DNA from: JALCLA01 sp965653565
GTDB lineage: Bacteria > Pseudomonadota > Gammaproteobacteria > Xanthomonadales > Xanthomonadaceae
Reading direction: 5' to 3'
Length of the DNA: 64,000 nt
Assembly: GCA_965653565.1 (NCBI GenBank)
Contig: CBFHAI010000007.1
Coordinates: 58,954-122,953, forward strand
A program made the translations under genes and the position numbers. Shown here piece after piece: positions 35,326-43,796 of the stretch (positions are counted from its first letter, which is position 1; each line of letters begins with the position of its first letter). The notes below the pieces were generated by a model. That model was given only the letters and a program-made list of their open reading frames with translations, ran no database searches and was not told the origin of the DNA.

Positions 35326-37734
35326 TCACCAGGCCCAGTCGAAAGCCACGCCGATGCGGCGTTCGCGTCCCAACAGATATTCGCGCGGCTGCGATTGGGT
35401 GCCGGCGACGCGCACGTCGTCGAGGTAGTCGCGATCGAGCGCATTGCGCGCGTAGAGTTCGACGCTCATTTTTTTTCCGAGTGCGCGGCGCAGGCTCAGA
35501 TCGAGCACGCCATAGCCTTCGCGCCGGCCGGCTTCGGTGTTGAGCGCGTCGCTGTAGGTGGTCCGGCTGTACCAGTGGCTGAGCGCCAGTTGCCAGTCGG
35601 GCACGAATTCCCAGCGCGCGCCGGCCGTCAGCGTGAGCGGCGGCGCGCCCGGGAAGCGGCGGCCCTGCAGGTCGACGGTGCCGAACGGCAGACGTGCGAC
35701 GAATTCGTCGTAGCGCGTGTGCAACAGACCGACGCCGAACCAGGCCTGCAGCGTCTCGTCGGGCCGCCACTGCACTTCGAATTCGCCGCCGTAGGCATGC
35801 GCGGCGCCGGCGTTGACGATGACGTAGGTTTCGCGCTGCGGCAGGTCGACCGGCACGTGGCGATCGATCCAGCGGTTGTAGAAGAGCGCGGCGTCGAACA
35901 GCAGTTTTTCGTTGAACCAGGACGCGCTCCAGGTCAGATCGAGCGTGTCGCTGCGTTCCGGGTCGTACGATGCGAGCAGGCCACTGGCGGTATCCAGCCG
36001 CGCACCGCCGCCGACGAAACCGCGGCGCAGTTCGAAGCCCAGGCGATGCTGCGCGTTCGGCTGCCAGGTGCCGCGCAGGTTGGGCACCCAGACGTCGGTC
36101 GCCGACGGGGTGCGGGTTTGCTCCAGGAACGACGGAAATTCCTGCGCGCATGGAATCGGCGCGGCGCTGCCGATGGTGATCATGCACTCGTCGTTGCTGA
36201 GCAGGCTTTCGCGCACGCGATCGGAGTTGCGCCGTTCGCGCAGGCGGCGCGCGCCGATGCCGAGCGCCCCTTCCGCGCCGGCCCATTCGAGCTGGACGAA
36301 GGCGCCGTCGGTGGTGATGCCGCTTTGCGCCGCGGTGGCAAGACTGCGCGTGGTGTCGGGCGTCACCACGACGTTGACCGCGGCCGGGAAAAACTCGCGC
36401 AACGGTGTCACCAGTGCATCGACGAACTTCACCTCGCGCACGCTTTGATCGAGCCCGGCCTGCAACTGCCAGGAGGCGCCGAGCGCTTGCTCCCAGCGGA
36501 ATCCGTACTCGCGCGCGTTTTCGGTTTCGCCGCGCAGTTGGCGCTCGCCGGCGATGCCGGGCCGGCGCGTGGTGGTGTCGAATCGGGTGCGTGCGCCGAT
36601 GCCGAACACGCGCAGCGTGCCGACGTCCCCGAAGCGCCAGTCGATTTCGACCGCGCCGCCGTCGGCATCGAGTTGCGGATCGCGCTGCAGCGATTCGTAG
36701 CTCAGGCGATCGAACGGATCGAACGCCGCATTCGATAGCGGCGGCACCACGCCCGGCACGCCCGGATCGCCGCGCAGCATCAGCCAGCTGGCACGCAGCG
36801 TGAGCGCTTCGAGTCGGTCGGGTTCGTAGAGCATGCGGCCCTGCAGCAAGGTCTGCCGGGTTTCGTCGATATCGCGCTGACCGGTGCGCGGGTTGTCGAT
36901 GCTGCCGCCGGCGCGCTGTTCGATTGCGTTCAGGCGCAGCGCGGGGCCGTTCGATCCGATTTGTCCGGTGCCGCCGACGCGCAGTTCGGCGCTCGCATCA
37001 TCGGAGGCCGAGGCGCGGCCGTGCATGCCGAAGTCGTACTGCGGATCGAGCGTTTCGAGCCGGATCACGCCCGCCATCGCGCCGGGGCCTTCCCACAGCG
37101 AACGCGGTCCGCGCAGGTATTGCACGCGTTGCAGCGGCGGCAACGCACCGCTTTCGAGCACACGGCCGCCGAGCGGGATGCCGTCGAGATAAACGCTCGA
37201 CGTCGCCACGCCGGCGCCGCCGCGTTCGATGCCGCGGATCGCCAGGCCCTGGCCCTGGCCGGAAACATTCGGCGCGCGCCGCAGCAAATCGTCGAAACGC
37301 TCGGCCGGCAAGGCGAGCAAGCGCGCGCCGTCGATGCGCGACGGGCCGCTGCGTTCGAGCCGCGTATTGGCGGGCTCGGCGCCGCCGGGCACGGTGTCGG
37401 ACAAGGTTTCGGCTTCGGCCGCAATGTGCAGCGTTTCCAGATCGGCTTTGGCGCGCTGCAGCGGCACGATCAGGATCGAGCCGTAAGCATCGCGTCGCCA
37501 GCCGAATCCGGTATCGGCGAGCGCTTGGTCGAGCGCGGCTTCGAGATCCATCGTGCCGTGCAGCGGCGGATGCTTGAGGCCACCCAGGCTGGCGCTGCCG
37601 CCCGGCACCAGGATGCGCTGGCCGCTCAGCCGCGCCAGTTCCTGCAGGCCGCTCCACAGCGGACCGGCGTCGAGTTCGATCGCGACCGGATCGGCGGCAC
37701 GCACAGGCATCGCCGCCGCGGCGCCGAGCAGCAT
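35326..37734 (-). CDS. TonB-dependent outer-membrane receptor with STN signalling domain
   Basis: About 802 residues. An N-terminal STN domain (LDAGPLWSGLQELARLSG to GSILIVPLQ) is followed by the plug (DGARLLALPAERFDDLLRRAPNV, then GIERGGAGVATSSVYLDGIPLGG) and a 22-strand beta-barrel ending in the aromatic residue of RRIGVAFDWAW. STN receptors sense bound substrate and signal to FecR and a sigma factor, here the next genes upstream. The substrate is probably a ferric chelate, by analogy. The ATG at 37734 falls inside the signal peptide: upstream codons read QQKRVPACLLA, a fitting basic start, so the real start may be a non-ATG codon near 37773, next to the FecR stop. Confidence 0.9.
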   Translation of the reverse strand: MLLGAAAAMPVRAADPVAIELDAGPLWSGLQELARLSGQRILVPGGSASLGGLKHPPLHGTMDLEAALDQALADTGFGWRRDAYGSILIVPLQRAKADLETLHIAAEAETLSDTVPGGAEPANTRLERSGPSRIDGARLLALPAERFDDLLRRAPNVSGQGQGLAIRGIERGGAGVATSSVYLDGIPLGGRVLESGALPPLQRVQYLRGPRSLWEGPGAMAGVIRLETLDPQYDFGMHGRASASDDASAELRVGGTGQIGSNGPALRLNAIEQRAGGSIDNPRTGQRDIDETRQTLLQGRMLYEPDRLEALTLRASWLMLRGDPGVPGVVPPLSNAAFDPFDRLSYESLQRDPQLDADGGAVEIDWRFGDVGTLRVFGIGARTRFDTTTRRPGIAGERQLRGETENAREYGFRWEQALGASWQLQAGLDQSVREVKFVDALVTPLREFFPAAVNVVVTPDTTRSLATAAQSGITTDGAFVQLEWAGAEGALGIGARRLRERRNSDRVRESLLSNDECMITIGSAAPIPCAQEFPSFLEQTRTPSATDVWVPNLRGTWQPNAQHRLGFELRRGFVGGGARLDTASGLLASYDPERSDTLDLTWSASWFNEKLLFDAALFYNRWIDRHVPVDLPQRETYVIVNAGAAHAYGGEFEVQWRPDETLQAWFGVGLLHTRYDEFVARLPFGTVDLQGRRFPGAPPLTLTAGARWEFVPDWQLALSHWYSRTTYSDALNTEAGRREGYGVLDLSLRRALGKKMSVELYARNALDRDYLDDVRVAGTQSQPREYLLGRERRIGVAFDWAW

Positions 37735-37768
37735 CGCGAGCAGGCACGCCGGGACCCGTTTTTGTTGG

Positions 37769-38734
37769 CTAATGCAACACCATCACGAGGCCCGGGACTC
37801 GACTCACCTGCAAGCCTTCGCGTGCCGCGATGGCTTCGAGCGCGGCATCGGCATCGCCGATCGCGATGGCCGCGCTGACGCGCGCCGTCGGATCGCCGAT
37901 CACGACGACGCGGCCGGGAATATAGGCATCCAGGCGGGTCGCGGCTTCGGCCATCGAGGTGTCTTCCAGCACCAGCAGGCCGCGGCGCCAGTCGAGTGCG
38001 CCGCTGGCGAGCGGCACGGGGGCGTCCGGCAAGCCATTCGCATCGCTGCGGATCTGCATGCCGGCGTCGACCAGCACGGGCGCGGCCGCGCCTTCGCGCG
38101 CCACCGCCACACGGCCCTGCTCGACTTCCACCACCACCGCCTTGCGTCCGCGATGCGAGACCGCGTAACGCGTACCGACGGCGGTGGCCGTGGTGTGATC
38201 GGCGTGCACCACGAAGGGACGCGACGGATCGTGCTGCACGTCGAACGTGGCTTCGCCGCGCAGCAGGGTGAGATCGCGGCGGCCGTCCGAGAAATCGAGC
38301 GCGATCGCGCTGTCGCCGGCCAGCCAGGCCTGGCTGCCGTCGGGCAGATCGAATTGCTTCACTTCGCCTTCCGCGGTGCGCAGGTCGCTGCGCAGCGCAT
38401 CCCACGGACGCGCACCCTGCCAGACGGCGAACAGCACCAGCATCGACAGGGCCATGCCCGCGAACCAGCCGGTGCGCGCGGGGCGCCGCACGCTGCGGCG
38501 GCTCGGCAAGGCCATGGTTTGCGCCGCGTCGTCGAATTGTTCGACCGCGAACTCGGCAGCGCGGATATCGGCATAGGCCAGCCGGTGACGCAGATCGCGC
38601 GCCAGCCATTGCTCGAATTGCGTGCGCAGCGAGGCCTCATGCGGCTGCGCAAGCAATTGGGCATGCCAATCGCCGGCGGTTTCCAGCAGGTCGGCCCCGG
38701 CCCCGGGCGGTAACTGGCTTGGTTTTTCACTCAT
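37769..38734 (-). CDS. FecR-family anti-sigma/sigma regulator
   Basis: A 321-residue inner-membrane protein: a cytoplasmic N-terminal DUF4880-like part (WHAQLLAQ, FEQWLARDLRHRLAYAD), one membrane helix (about 91-107), the periplasmic FecR domain (GSQAWLAGDSAIALDFSDG, LLRGEATFDVQHDPSRPFVV, TAVGTRYAV) and a C-terminal STN-like region. It relays receptor occupancy across the membrane to the ECF sigma factor encoded 60 nt upstream on the same strand. GGGGGA lies before the ATG at 38734. Its TAG stop abuts the receptor gene. Confidence 0.9.
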   Translation of the reverse strand: MSEKPSQLPPGAGADLLETAGDWHAQLLAQPHEASLRTQFEQWLARDLRHRLAYADIRAAEFAVEQFDDAAQTMALPSRRSVRRPARTGWFAGMALSMLVLFAVWQGARPWDALRSDLRTAEGEVKQFDLPDGSQAWLAGDSAIALDFSDGRRDLTLLRGEATFDVQHDPSRPFVVHADHTTATAVGTRYAVSHRGRKAVVVEVEQGRVAVAREGAAAPVLVDAGMQIRSDANGLPDAPVPLASGALDWRRGLLVLEDTSMAEAATRLDAYIPGRVVVIGDPTARVSAAIAIGDADAALEAIAAREGLQVSRVPGLVMVLH

Positions 38735-38794
38735 GGCATCCCCCCGACGCGGCCCGGCGGCCGAACCCCCAAAAGTCACCCCGAATCGATACCT

Positions 38795-39313
38795 TCATTC
38801 TCGCCTCCCCAGGCGGCGCGCCAGCAGTGCCAGGGCACGGCCGACATGATTTTCCACGGTCTTTGCCGCGATGCCGAGCTGGCCGGCGATTTCCGCGTGC
38901 GACAGCCCTTCGACGCGCGACATCAGCAAAATCTGGCGCGGCCGCGCCGGCAGGTCGGCGAGCGCCGCACCGACGATCGAAATCTCTTCGCGCGCCGCCG
39001 CCACGATGTCGGTGGAGGGCGCGTAGGACTCCTCGTGCATCATGTCGCCCAGCGCGCGTTCCGAGCGCACGCGGCGGCGCAGTTGGTCGCGCGCCAGGTT
39101 GGTGGCGACATGGAACAGGAAAGCGCGCGGCGAACGCAGCGACATCGGATCGGCGCTGGCGGCGTCGATCAGCTTCATGCCGGCCTCCTGCGCGATGTCC
39201 TCGGCGCCGCCGCGATCCGACAACAGGCGTTCGAGGTAGCCGACCAGTTCGCCATGGCAGCGCTGATAGATGGAGGTGGCTTCGCGGGCGTCGACCCGGA
39301 CAACGTCGGTCAT
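38795..39313 (-). CDS. ECF sigma factor (FecI-like)
   Basis: A 172-residue sigma factor: region 2 (SIYQRCHGELVGYLERLLSDRGGAEDIAQE) and region 4 (PARPRQILLMSRVEGLSHAEIAGQLGIAAKTVENHV) joined by a short linker. Together with FecR and the STN receptor it forms a cell-surface signalling system. The ATG shares its A with the last base of the TonB gene stop (TGATG), so the two are translationally coupled. The upstream signal for the operon is probably before tonB, in the 203-bp gap 40081-40283. Confidence 0.92.
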   Translation of the reverse strand: MTDVVRVDAREATSIYQRCHGELVGYLERLLSDRGGAEDIAQEAGMKLIDAASADPMSLRSPRAFLFHVATNLARDQLRRRVRSERALGDMMHEESYAPSTDIVAAAREEISIVGAALADLPARPRQILLMSRVEGLSHAEIAGQLGIAAKTVENHVGRALALLARRLGRRE

Positions 39314-40080
39314 CAGCCGCGCGCGCCGGTGAGGTCGTATTCGATCGGCAGCACCAGTTCGATCTCGTCGAGAGTGATTTCGGCCGGCAAGGCCGGGAAA
39401 GGCGAGGCGCGGCGCAGCAGATCGAGCGCGGCGCGATCGAGCAGCGCATGGCCGCTGGAACGCATCAGCTCGCTGCCGCGCAAGCCGCCTTCGCGGTCGA
39501 GCACGAAACGTACCCAGACGATGCCTTCGTAGCCGGCGCGGCGCGCGGCGCGCGGATAGGACCGATGCTGCGCCAGCCAATCCTGCACCCGCCACTCGAG
39601 CGCGGTGCGTTCGGGTTCGCCGGGGGGAGCCGCGGCGGTCACGGCGGACTCCGTCGGGCGCGTGACCTCGGGCGGCACAACCGCCACTGCTGCGGGCTCG
39701 ATGTCGACTTGTCGTTCGAGCGCGGAAATCTGCGCCGGCGGCGCGCTTTCGCTGATCGCATCAGGTGCCGGCGACACCGCGCGCGGCGATTCGGGGCCGG
39801 CCGTGGCGACGACCGCAGCCGCCTCGACCGTCGACTCCTGCGCCTCCGGCGGCGCGGCCGACACGGCCTCGGTGGCCGGCATCGGCGCCGGCGCCAGATA
39901 GACCGAAGCGATCTCGACATCCAGCATCACCGCCTGCTCGGCCGTCGCCGAGCGATACATCCAGGTCAGCGCGCCCAAGGCCACCGCATGCAAGGCCAGC
40001 GACGCGGCGCAGGCGATCACCGTCTGGGTGATCGCGCGCGTCGGGGCGGGCGAATGGGAAAAGGAGGCGGACGCACTCAT
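39313..40080 (-). CDS. TonB family energy transducer
   Basis: A 255-residue protein with a short cytoplasmic N-terminus, one membrane helix (about residues 18-41), a periplasmic spacer rich in Pro, Ala and Glu (60-160) and a C-terminal TonB domain with YPRAARRAGYEGIVWVRFVLD and SSGHALLDRAALDLLRRASPFP. It couples the proton gradient, through ExbB/ExbD, to outer-membrane receptors. ExbB and ExbD are not in this window. Being first in a unit with sigma factor, FecR and receptor, it is probably dedicated to that receptor. Confidence 0.9.
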   Translation of the reverse strand: MSASASFSHSPAPTRAITQTVIACAASLALHAVALGALTWMYRSATAEQAVMLDVEIASVYLAPAPMPATEAVSAAPPEAQESTVEAAAVVATAGPESPRAVSPAPDAISESAPPAQISALERQVDIEPAAVAVVPPEVTRPTESAVTAAAPPGEPERTALEWRVQDWLAQHRSYPRAARRAGYEGIVWVRFVLDREGGLRGSELMRSSGHALLDRAALDLLRRASPFPALPAEITLDEIELVLPIEYDLTGARG

Positions 40081-40283
40081 GGCCGCGCCAGCCTAGCGTC
40101 AGAGCCGCGCGCTGGGAAGCGCGCCGCGCCGCGTACAGGCCCGATTGGGGGATCGTGCCCGAATGCGCGTCGCAGCACGACAAGGCACCATTGCGGGCGC
40201 AGCTCGGGACGGGCGGCGCGGGCAAGGTGTCCCGGACATAATGTGACGGCGGCGGCAAAGCTTTTCCTCGGGGTAGTGCTTAG

Positions 40284-41447
40284 ATGACGCGAATGAAACT
40301 GCGCTTTTTCCTTACGATGGTCGCGGGGTTGCTGGCGCTCGCCGCGCAGGCCGCCGGCGCGGCGCAGTTGAGTTTCGCGCACTACGCCCCGGGCGCCGGC
40401 GAGCTGCGCTTGCAGGTCGACCAGGAAGTACCGATCGCACTGGCCTACGGCGATTTCGTCGGCGTTCGCGATTACGCCGGCGGCACGCGCCAGATTCGCG
40501 TCACCCGTTCCGACGGCACCGCACTGGTGAGCGGCGAACTGGCCTTGGCTCCCACCGATCGCTACGTCGTGATCGTCGCCGGCAACGGCAGCGACATCGC
40601 GCCGTATCAATTGCGGACGGCGGTCGATCACAACTGGCCGCTGCTTGCGCGGCAATCGTCGTTGCAGACCGCCAGCCTGGCGATCGTCGCCAATCCGGGG
40701 CAGACCGGCAGCCGTCCGCTGCTCACCGGCACCGTCTGCGAAGGCACCAACCGCTCCACCGGCAGCGAGAATTTCGGCAACGGCACGCGGCCGCTGGATA
40801 ATCCGCAGGGTGGTGCCGGCTTCAGCATCCAGGAAGACCGCCCCGAATGCGTGCATTACGCCATGCTCTCGCCCACCAGCGACGCCAGCGCCGAAGTGAT
40901 GATCGCCGCGCAGGAAGGCGATCGCCTGCGCCGTTTCCTGATCGGCGACGGCGTCAACGAGCCGCATCAGATGGTGCTGGTGCATCAGGGTCGCGAACCG
41001 ATCCGCCCGGCGCTGGCGCCCGACGTCACGATTGAAGGCTTGTGGTCGGTGGTCGGCGAGGCCAACACCGGTTTGCAGGTTTCGTTCAATCCATTGACCG
41101 GCTCGGGCCGCGAACTGCAGGTGGGCCGCGGCATCAACGCGGTGTTTTTCGGATACGACGAAGAAGGCCGCTCGACCTGGCGCACGCTGGTCTCCGATGG
41201 GCCGCTGCGCGTCGTCGAATATCTCGGCGGCAATCCGGACGGCACCCGCGCGGCGGTCGGCTTCGAACGCGGCACGGCCTTGCTCACGGTGCATTCGTGC
41301 ATGGAAATGACACTCACCGTTCTGTCTGCGCCGTCGCTCGAATCGACACCGTTCCCGGCGTCGCCGCGCAACGCGATTCCGCTCAAACGCCTGTTCCCGC
41401 CGACCTGTCCGGTGCCCGCCGAAGCCGCGCCGGAGGCCCAGCCATGA
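40284..41447 (+). CDS. Exported DUF4397-like protein, first of a pair
   Basis: A 387-residue exported protein (signal peptide about residues 4-26). Residues 27-115 look like a DUF4397 beta domain (LSFAHYAPGAGELRLQVD, IALAYGDFVGVRDYAGG, APTDRYVVIVAGNG). The last third (from EGLWSVVGEANTGLQVSFNPL) has the W-x(n)-G-x-G-V/L-x-V and FFGYDEEGRSTWRTLVSDG pattern shared with the next gene. Function unknown, perhaps surface attachment. Its stop overlaps the next start (ATGA). It diverges from the TonB operon. Confidence 0.7.
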   Translation: MTRMKLRFFLTMVAGLLALAAQAAGAAQLSFAHYAPGAGELRLQVDQEVPIALAYGDFVGVRDYAGGTRQIRVTRSDGTALVSGELALAPTDRYVVIVAGNGSDIAPYQLRTAVDHNWPLLARQSSLQTASLAIVANPGQTGSRPLLTGTVCEGTNRSTGSENFGNGTRPLDNPQGGAGFSIQEDRPECVHYAMLSPTSDASAEVMIAAQEGDRLRRFLIGDGVNEPHQMVLVHQGREPIRPALAPDVTIEGLWSVVGEANTGLQVSFNPLTGSGRELQVGRGINAVFFGYDEEGRSTWRTLVSDGPLRVVEYLGGNPDGTRAAVGFERGTALLTVHSCMEMTLTVLSAPSLESTPFPASPRNAIPLKRLFPPTCPVPAEAAPEAQP

Positions 41448-42544
41448 GCCGTCTGATTCGATACGTGTTTGCCGCGGCCGCGTTGGCGCTGGCGATGGGC
41501 GCGCAGGGCGCCGAGCTGCAGGTCGGCAATGTCGCGCCGGCCAGCGGCAGGATCCAGTTGCTGGCTGAAGGCGCACCGCTCGGACCGACCCTGGGCTACC
41601 TGGAATTTTCGCGGGTTGAACGCGCGCTCGGCTCGATCCGTGTGCAGGCCGTCGACAGCGGTGCGCGCGTCTTGGCCGAGGCCACGGTCGACATGCAGAG
41701 CGCCAGCCTGATCCAGCCGATGCTGGTGCTCACCGGCAACGGCACGATCGAGCCCTACGAACTGCATCTGTACGACGGCGTACGCGATTCGGAAGGCACG
41801 CCGGCGAAAGCGATCGATGCGGCCACCATCGCCCTGCACCACCTGGCACCGTACGCCGGTGCCGCCGATCCGGTCGCCACCGATGCCAACCTGATCTGCG
41901 TCGACCGTTCGGCGAATGGCGACGAGGGCAGCACGGGCACCAAGGTGCTCACCTATCTGGACGTCGCGACGCTGCCCTACACCAGCCGACGCGATACCCA
42001 CGTGTGCTCGTTCAAGCTCGCCGATCCTACCTTCGGTTCGTTCGACCTGAGCGTGCCGGTGGTCGAAGGCACCATGCGGTTCATGATGGTGGGCGATGGC
42101 GAGAGCGAACCGTTCCGCGTGCTGATCCTGCAGAACGGCGAGGTGCTGCGCGTGGCCGAGCAATCGGCGCCGGCGGTCGGCGCCGTCACCCGCTCGGACG
42201 ATTTCTGGTACGACCTGGCGCGTCCGGCGCAAGGCGTGGGCCTTTATGAAATCCCCGGCGGTGAAGACATCTTCGGCACCTGGTTCACCCACGACCCGGC
42301 CGGCAAACCGATCTGGTATTTCTTCGACGGCGTGGCCACCGACCTGCCCGGCCAGCGCGAGCTGGTGCTGTATCGCCCGTCGCGCGGCGAGCAAGGCAAT
42401 GTGATGACGGCGGTCGGCAGCGCGCGCCTGTTCTATCTCGATTGCAACCAGGCCGAGTTGCGCATCATGTTGGGCGAGCAGGATTTCTTCACCCTGCGCA
42501 TCCGCCGCTCGCGCGACGTCGCCAGCTGCGACGCGCTCGAATAA
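41444..42544 (+). CDS. Exported DUF4397-like protein, second of a pair
   Basis: A 366-residue exported protein (signal MSRLIRYVFAAAALALAMGAQG) with the same order as its neighbour: an N-terminal DUF4397-like domain (LQVGNVAPASGRIQLLAEG, PTLGYLEFSRVERALGSIRV), a cysteine-containing middle and a C-terminal segment FWYDLARPAQGVGLYEIPGG then FGTWFTHDPAGKPIWYFFDG. The pair probably arose by an old duplication, as identity is low outside the key motifs. GGAGG before the ATG and the 4-nt overlap support co-translation. Function unknown. Confidence 0.7.
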   Translation: MSRLIRYVFAAAALALAMGAQGAELQVGNVAPASGRIQLLAEGAPLGPTLGYLEFSRVERALGSIRVQAVDSGARVLAEATVDMQSASLIQPMLVLTGNGTIEPYELHLYDGVRDSEGTPAKAIDAATIALHHLAPYAGAADPVATDANLICVDRSANGDEGSTGTKVLTYLDVATLPYTSRRDTHVCSFKLADPTFGSFDLSVPVVEGTMRFMMVGDGESEPFRVLILQNGEVLRVAEQSAPAVGAVTRSDDFWYDLARPAQGVGLYEIPGGEDIFGTWFTHDPAGKPIWYFFDGVATDLPGQRELVLYRPSRGEQGNVMTAVGSARLFYLDCNQAELRIMLGEQDFFTLRIRRSRDVASCDALE

Positions 42545-42711
42545 CCGCCATGGCAGGCGCCCCGGCCGGCACGCGACCAGGGCACACACTTTGTAAAGGG
42601 TTTGGTTTATCCTCGGGCATCAAGATGGATGCCTCCACGCCACCGACTCAGGTGCGAGCCCCGATTGCGGGAATATCGGGGCTGCGTAACGCCGATCCGC
42701 GCGAAAGCGCC

Positions 42712-43278
42712 ATGCCGCGCGTGCTGTCGCTCGACGCCAACGGCCGCATTCTCGACTGGATGTCCTGGCAGGATGCCGCCTGCCTCTACGTCCGCGATGC
42801 CGTCGCCTGGACCCTCGGCGATCCCTGCCTGACGCTGCACGGCGGCTGGAACCGCCACATCGGCCGCCAGAGCGTGCTGCAACTGCATCCGATCGTCGCC
42901 TCGAAAGGCCGCGCGCGCCCGCATGCGCTCGATCCGGCGCCCGCGCTCACCAATACCGCGCTGTTCGCCCGCGATGCGCATCTGTGCCTGTACTGTGGCC
43001 AGCAGTTCGGCCGCTATCAGCTGACCCGCGATCATGTGCACCCGATTTCGCGCGGCGGCCGCGACGTGTGGGAAAACGTCGTCAGCGCCTGCCTGCATTG
43101 CAATGTCCGCAAGGGCGGCCGCACTCCGACGCAGGCCGGCATGCCGCTGCTGGCCGTGCCTTATCGTCCGAGCTGGGTCGAGCATCTGATTTTGTCGAAC
43201 CGCAACATCCTGGCCGACCAGATGGAGTTCCTGCGCAGCCATCTGCCCAAGAAACCGCGCCGGACCTTCGCCGCCTGA
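42712..43278 (+). CDS. HNH endonuclease family protein
   Basis: A 188-residue protein with an HNH domain framed by two zinc-binding CxxC pairs: LCLYCGQQFG, then DHVHPISRGG as the catalytic HH part, DVWENVV with the Asn, and CLHCNVRKGGRTP. The N-terminal part (PRVLSLDANGRILDWMSWQDAACLYVRD) is shared by a widespread group of chromosomal HNH proteins of unknown role, often thought to act on DNA damage or phage DNA. The ATG at 42712 matches that conserved beginning; an ATG at 42625 would add 29 residues. Its stop overlaps the next start (TGATG). Confidence 0.85.
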   Translation: MPRVLSLDANGRILDWMSWQDAACLYVRDAVAWTLGDPCLTLHGGWNRHIGRQSVLQLHPIVASKGRARPHALDPAPALTNTALFARDAHLCLYCGQQFGRYQLTRDHVHPISRGGRDVWENVVSACLHCNVRKGGRTPTQAGMPLLAVPYRPSWVEHLILSNRNILADQMEFLRSHLPKKPRRTFAA

Positions 43279-43685
43279 TGGCCGCCGTACTGCGCGCGGT
43301 ACCGCTGCTCGGATTCGTGCTGGTGCTGGCGAATCTGCTGGCGCTGCTGGGCGAGGGCTTCGATACCGAACTGCTGAAATTCACCATGACCTCGGGCGTC
43401 GCGATGACGCTCGATGCCGGCGATATCGTGGTGCTCGCCGGCCTGCTGCTGTTGTACGTGGAAATCTTCAAGGCCACGCGCACATCGAACGCCAGCATCG
43501 TCGATCACGTGGCCTCGCTTGCGGTATTCGTGGTGGCGCTGGTCGAATTCCTGCTGCTGCCCCGATTCGCCCACGGCGCCTTCCTTTCGCTGCTGCTGAT
43601 GTGCCTGATCGACGTCATCGCAGGCTTCACCGTCACCCTTTCGAGCGCGCGGCGCGATTTCAATTCGCCCGGCCCGCTCGCCTGA
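43278..43685 (+). CDS. Four-helix membrane protein
   Basis: A 135-residue integral membrane protein with four predicted helices (about 5-24, 44-63, 74-93 and 99-118) and a polar tail. A segment of TM2, DAGDIVVLAGLLLLYVEIFKATR, has an acidic residue in the membrane. No family recognised with confidence. Coupled to the HNH gene by a TGATG overlap, so it is part of the same transcript. Confidence 0.75.
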   Translation: MAAVLRAVPLLGFVLVLANLLALLGEGFDTELLKFTMTSGVAMTLDAGDIVVLAGLLLLYVEIFKATRTSNASIVDHVASLAVFVVALVEFLLLPRFAHGAFLSLLLMCLIDVIAGFTVTLSSARRDFNSPGPLA

Positions 43686-43796
43686 CCCGACCTACCACGC
43701 ATGACCATCCGGCGTTGACGCAAGGTAGCCTTTCGTCAACACTTCCGGCCTGATTTCGCGGGACCCGGCACCAGACCGGGAACCCTCGGGGGGATA

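Noticed and set aside
43714..43740. Hairpin GTTGACG / CGTCAAC after the four-helix membrane protein gene as a terminator
   Set aside because: The 7-bp stem has a 13-nt loop and no T-run; too weak to call.
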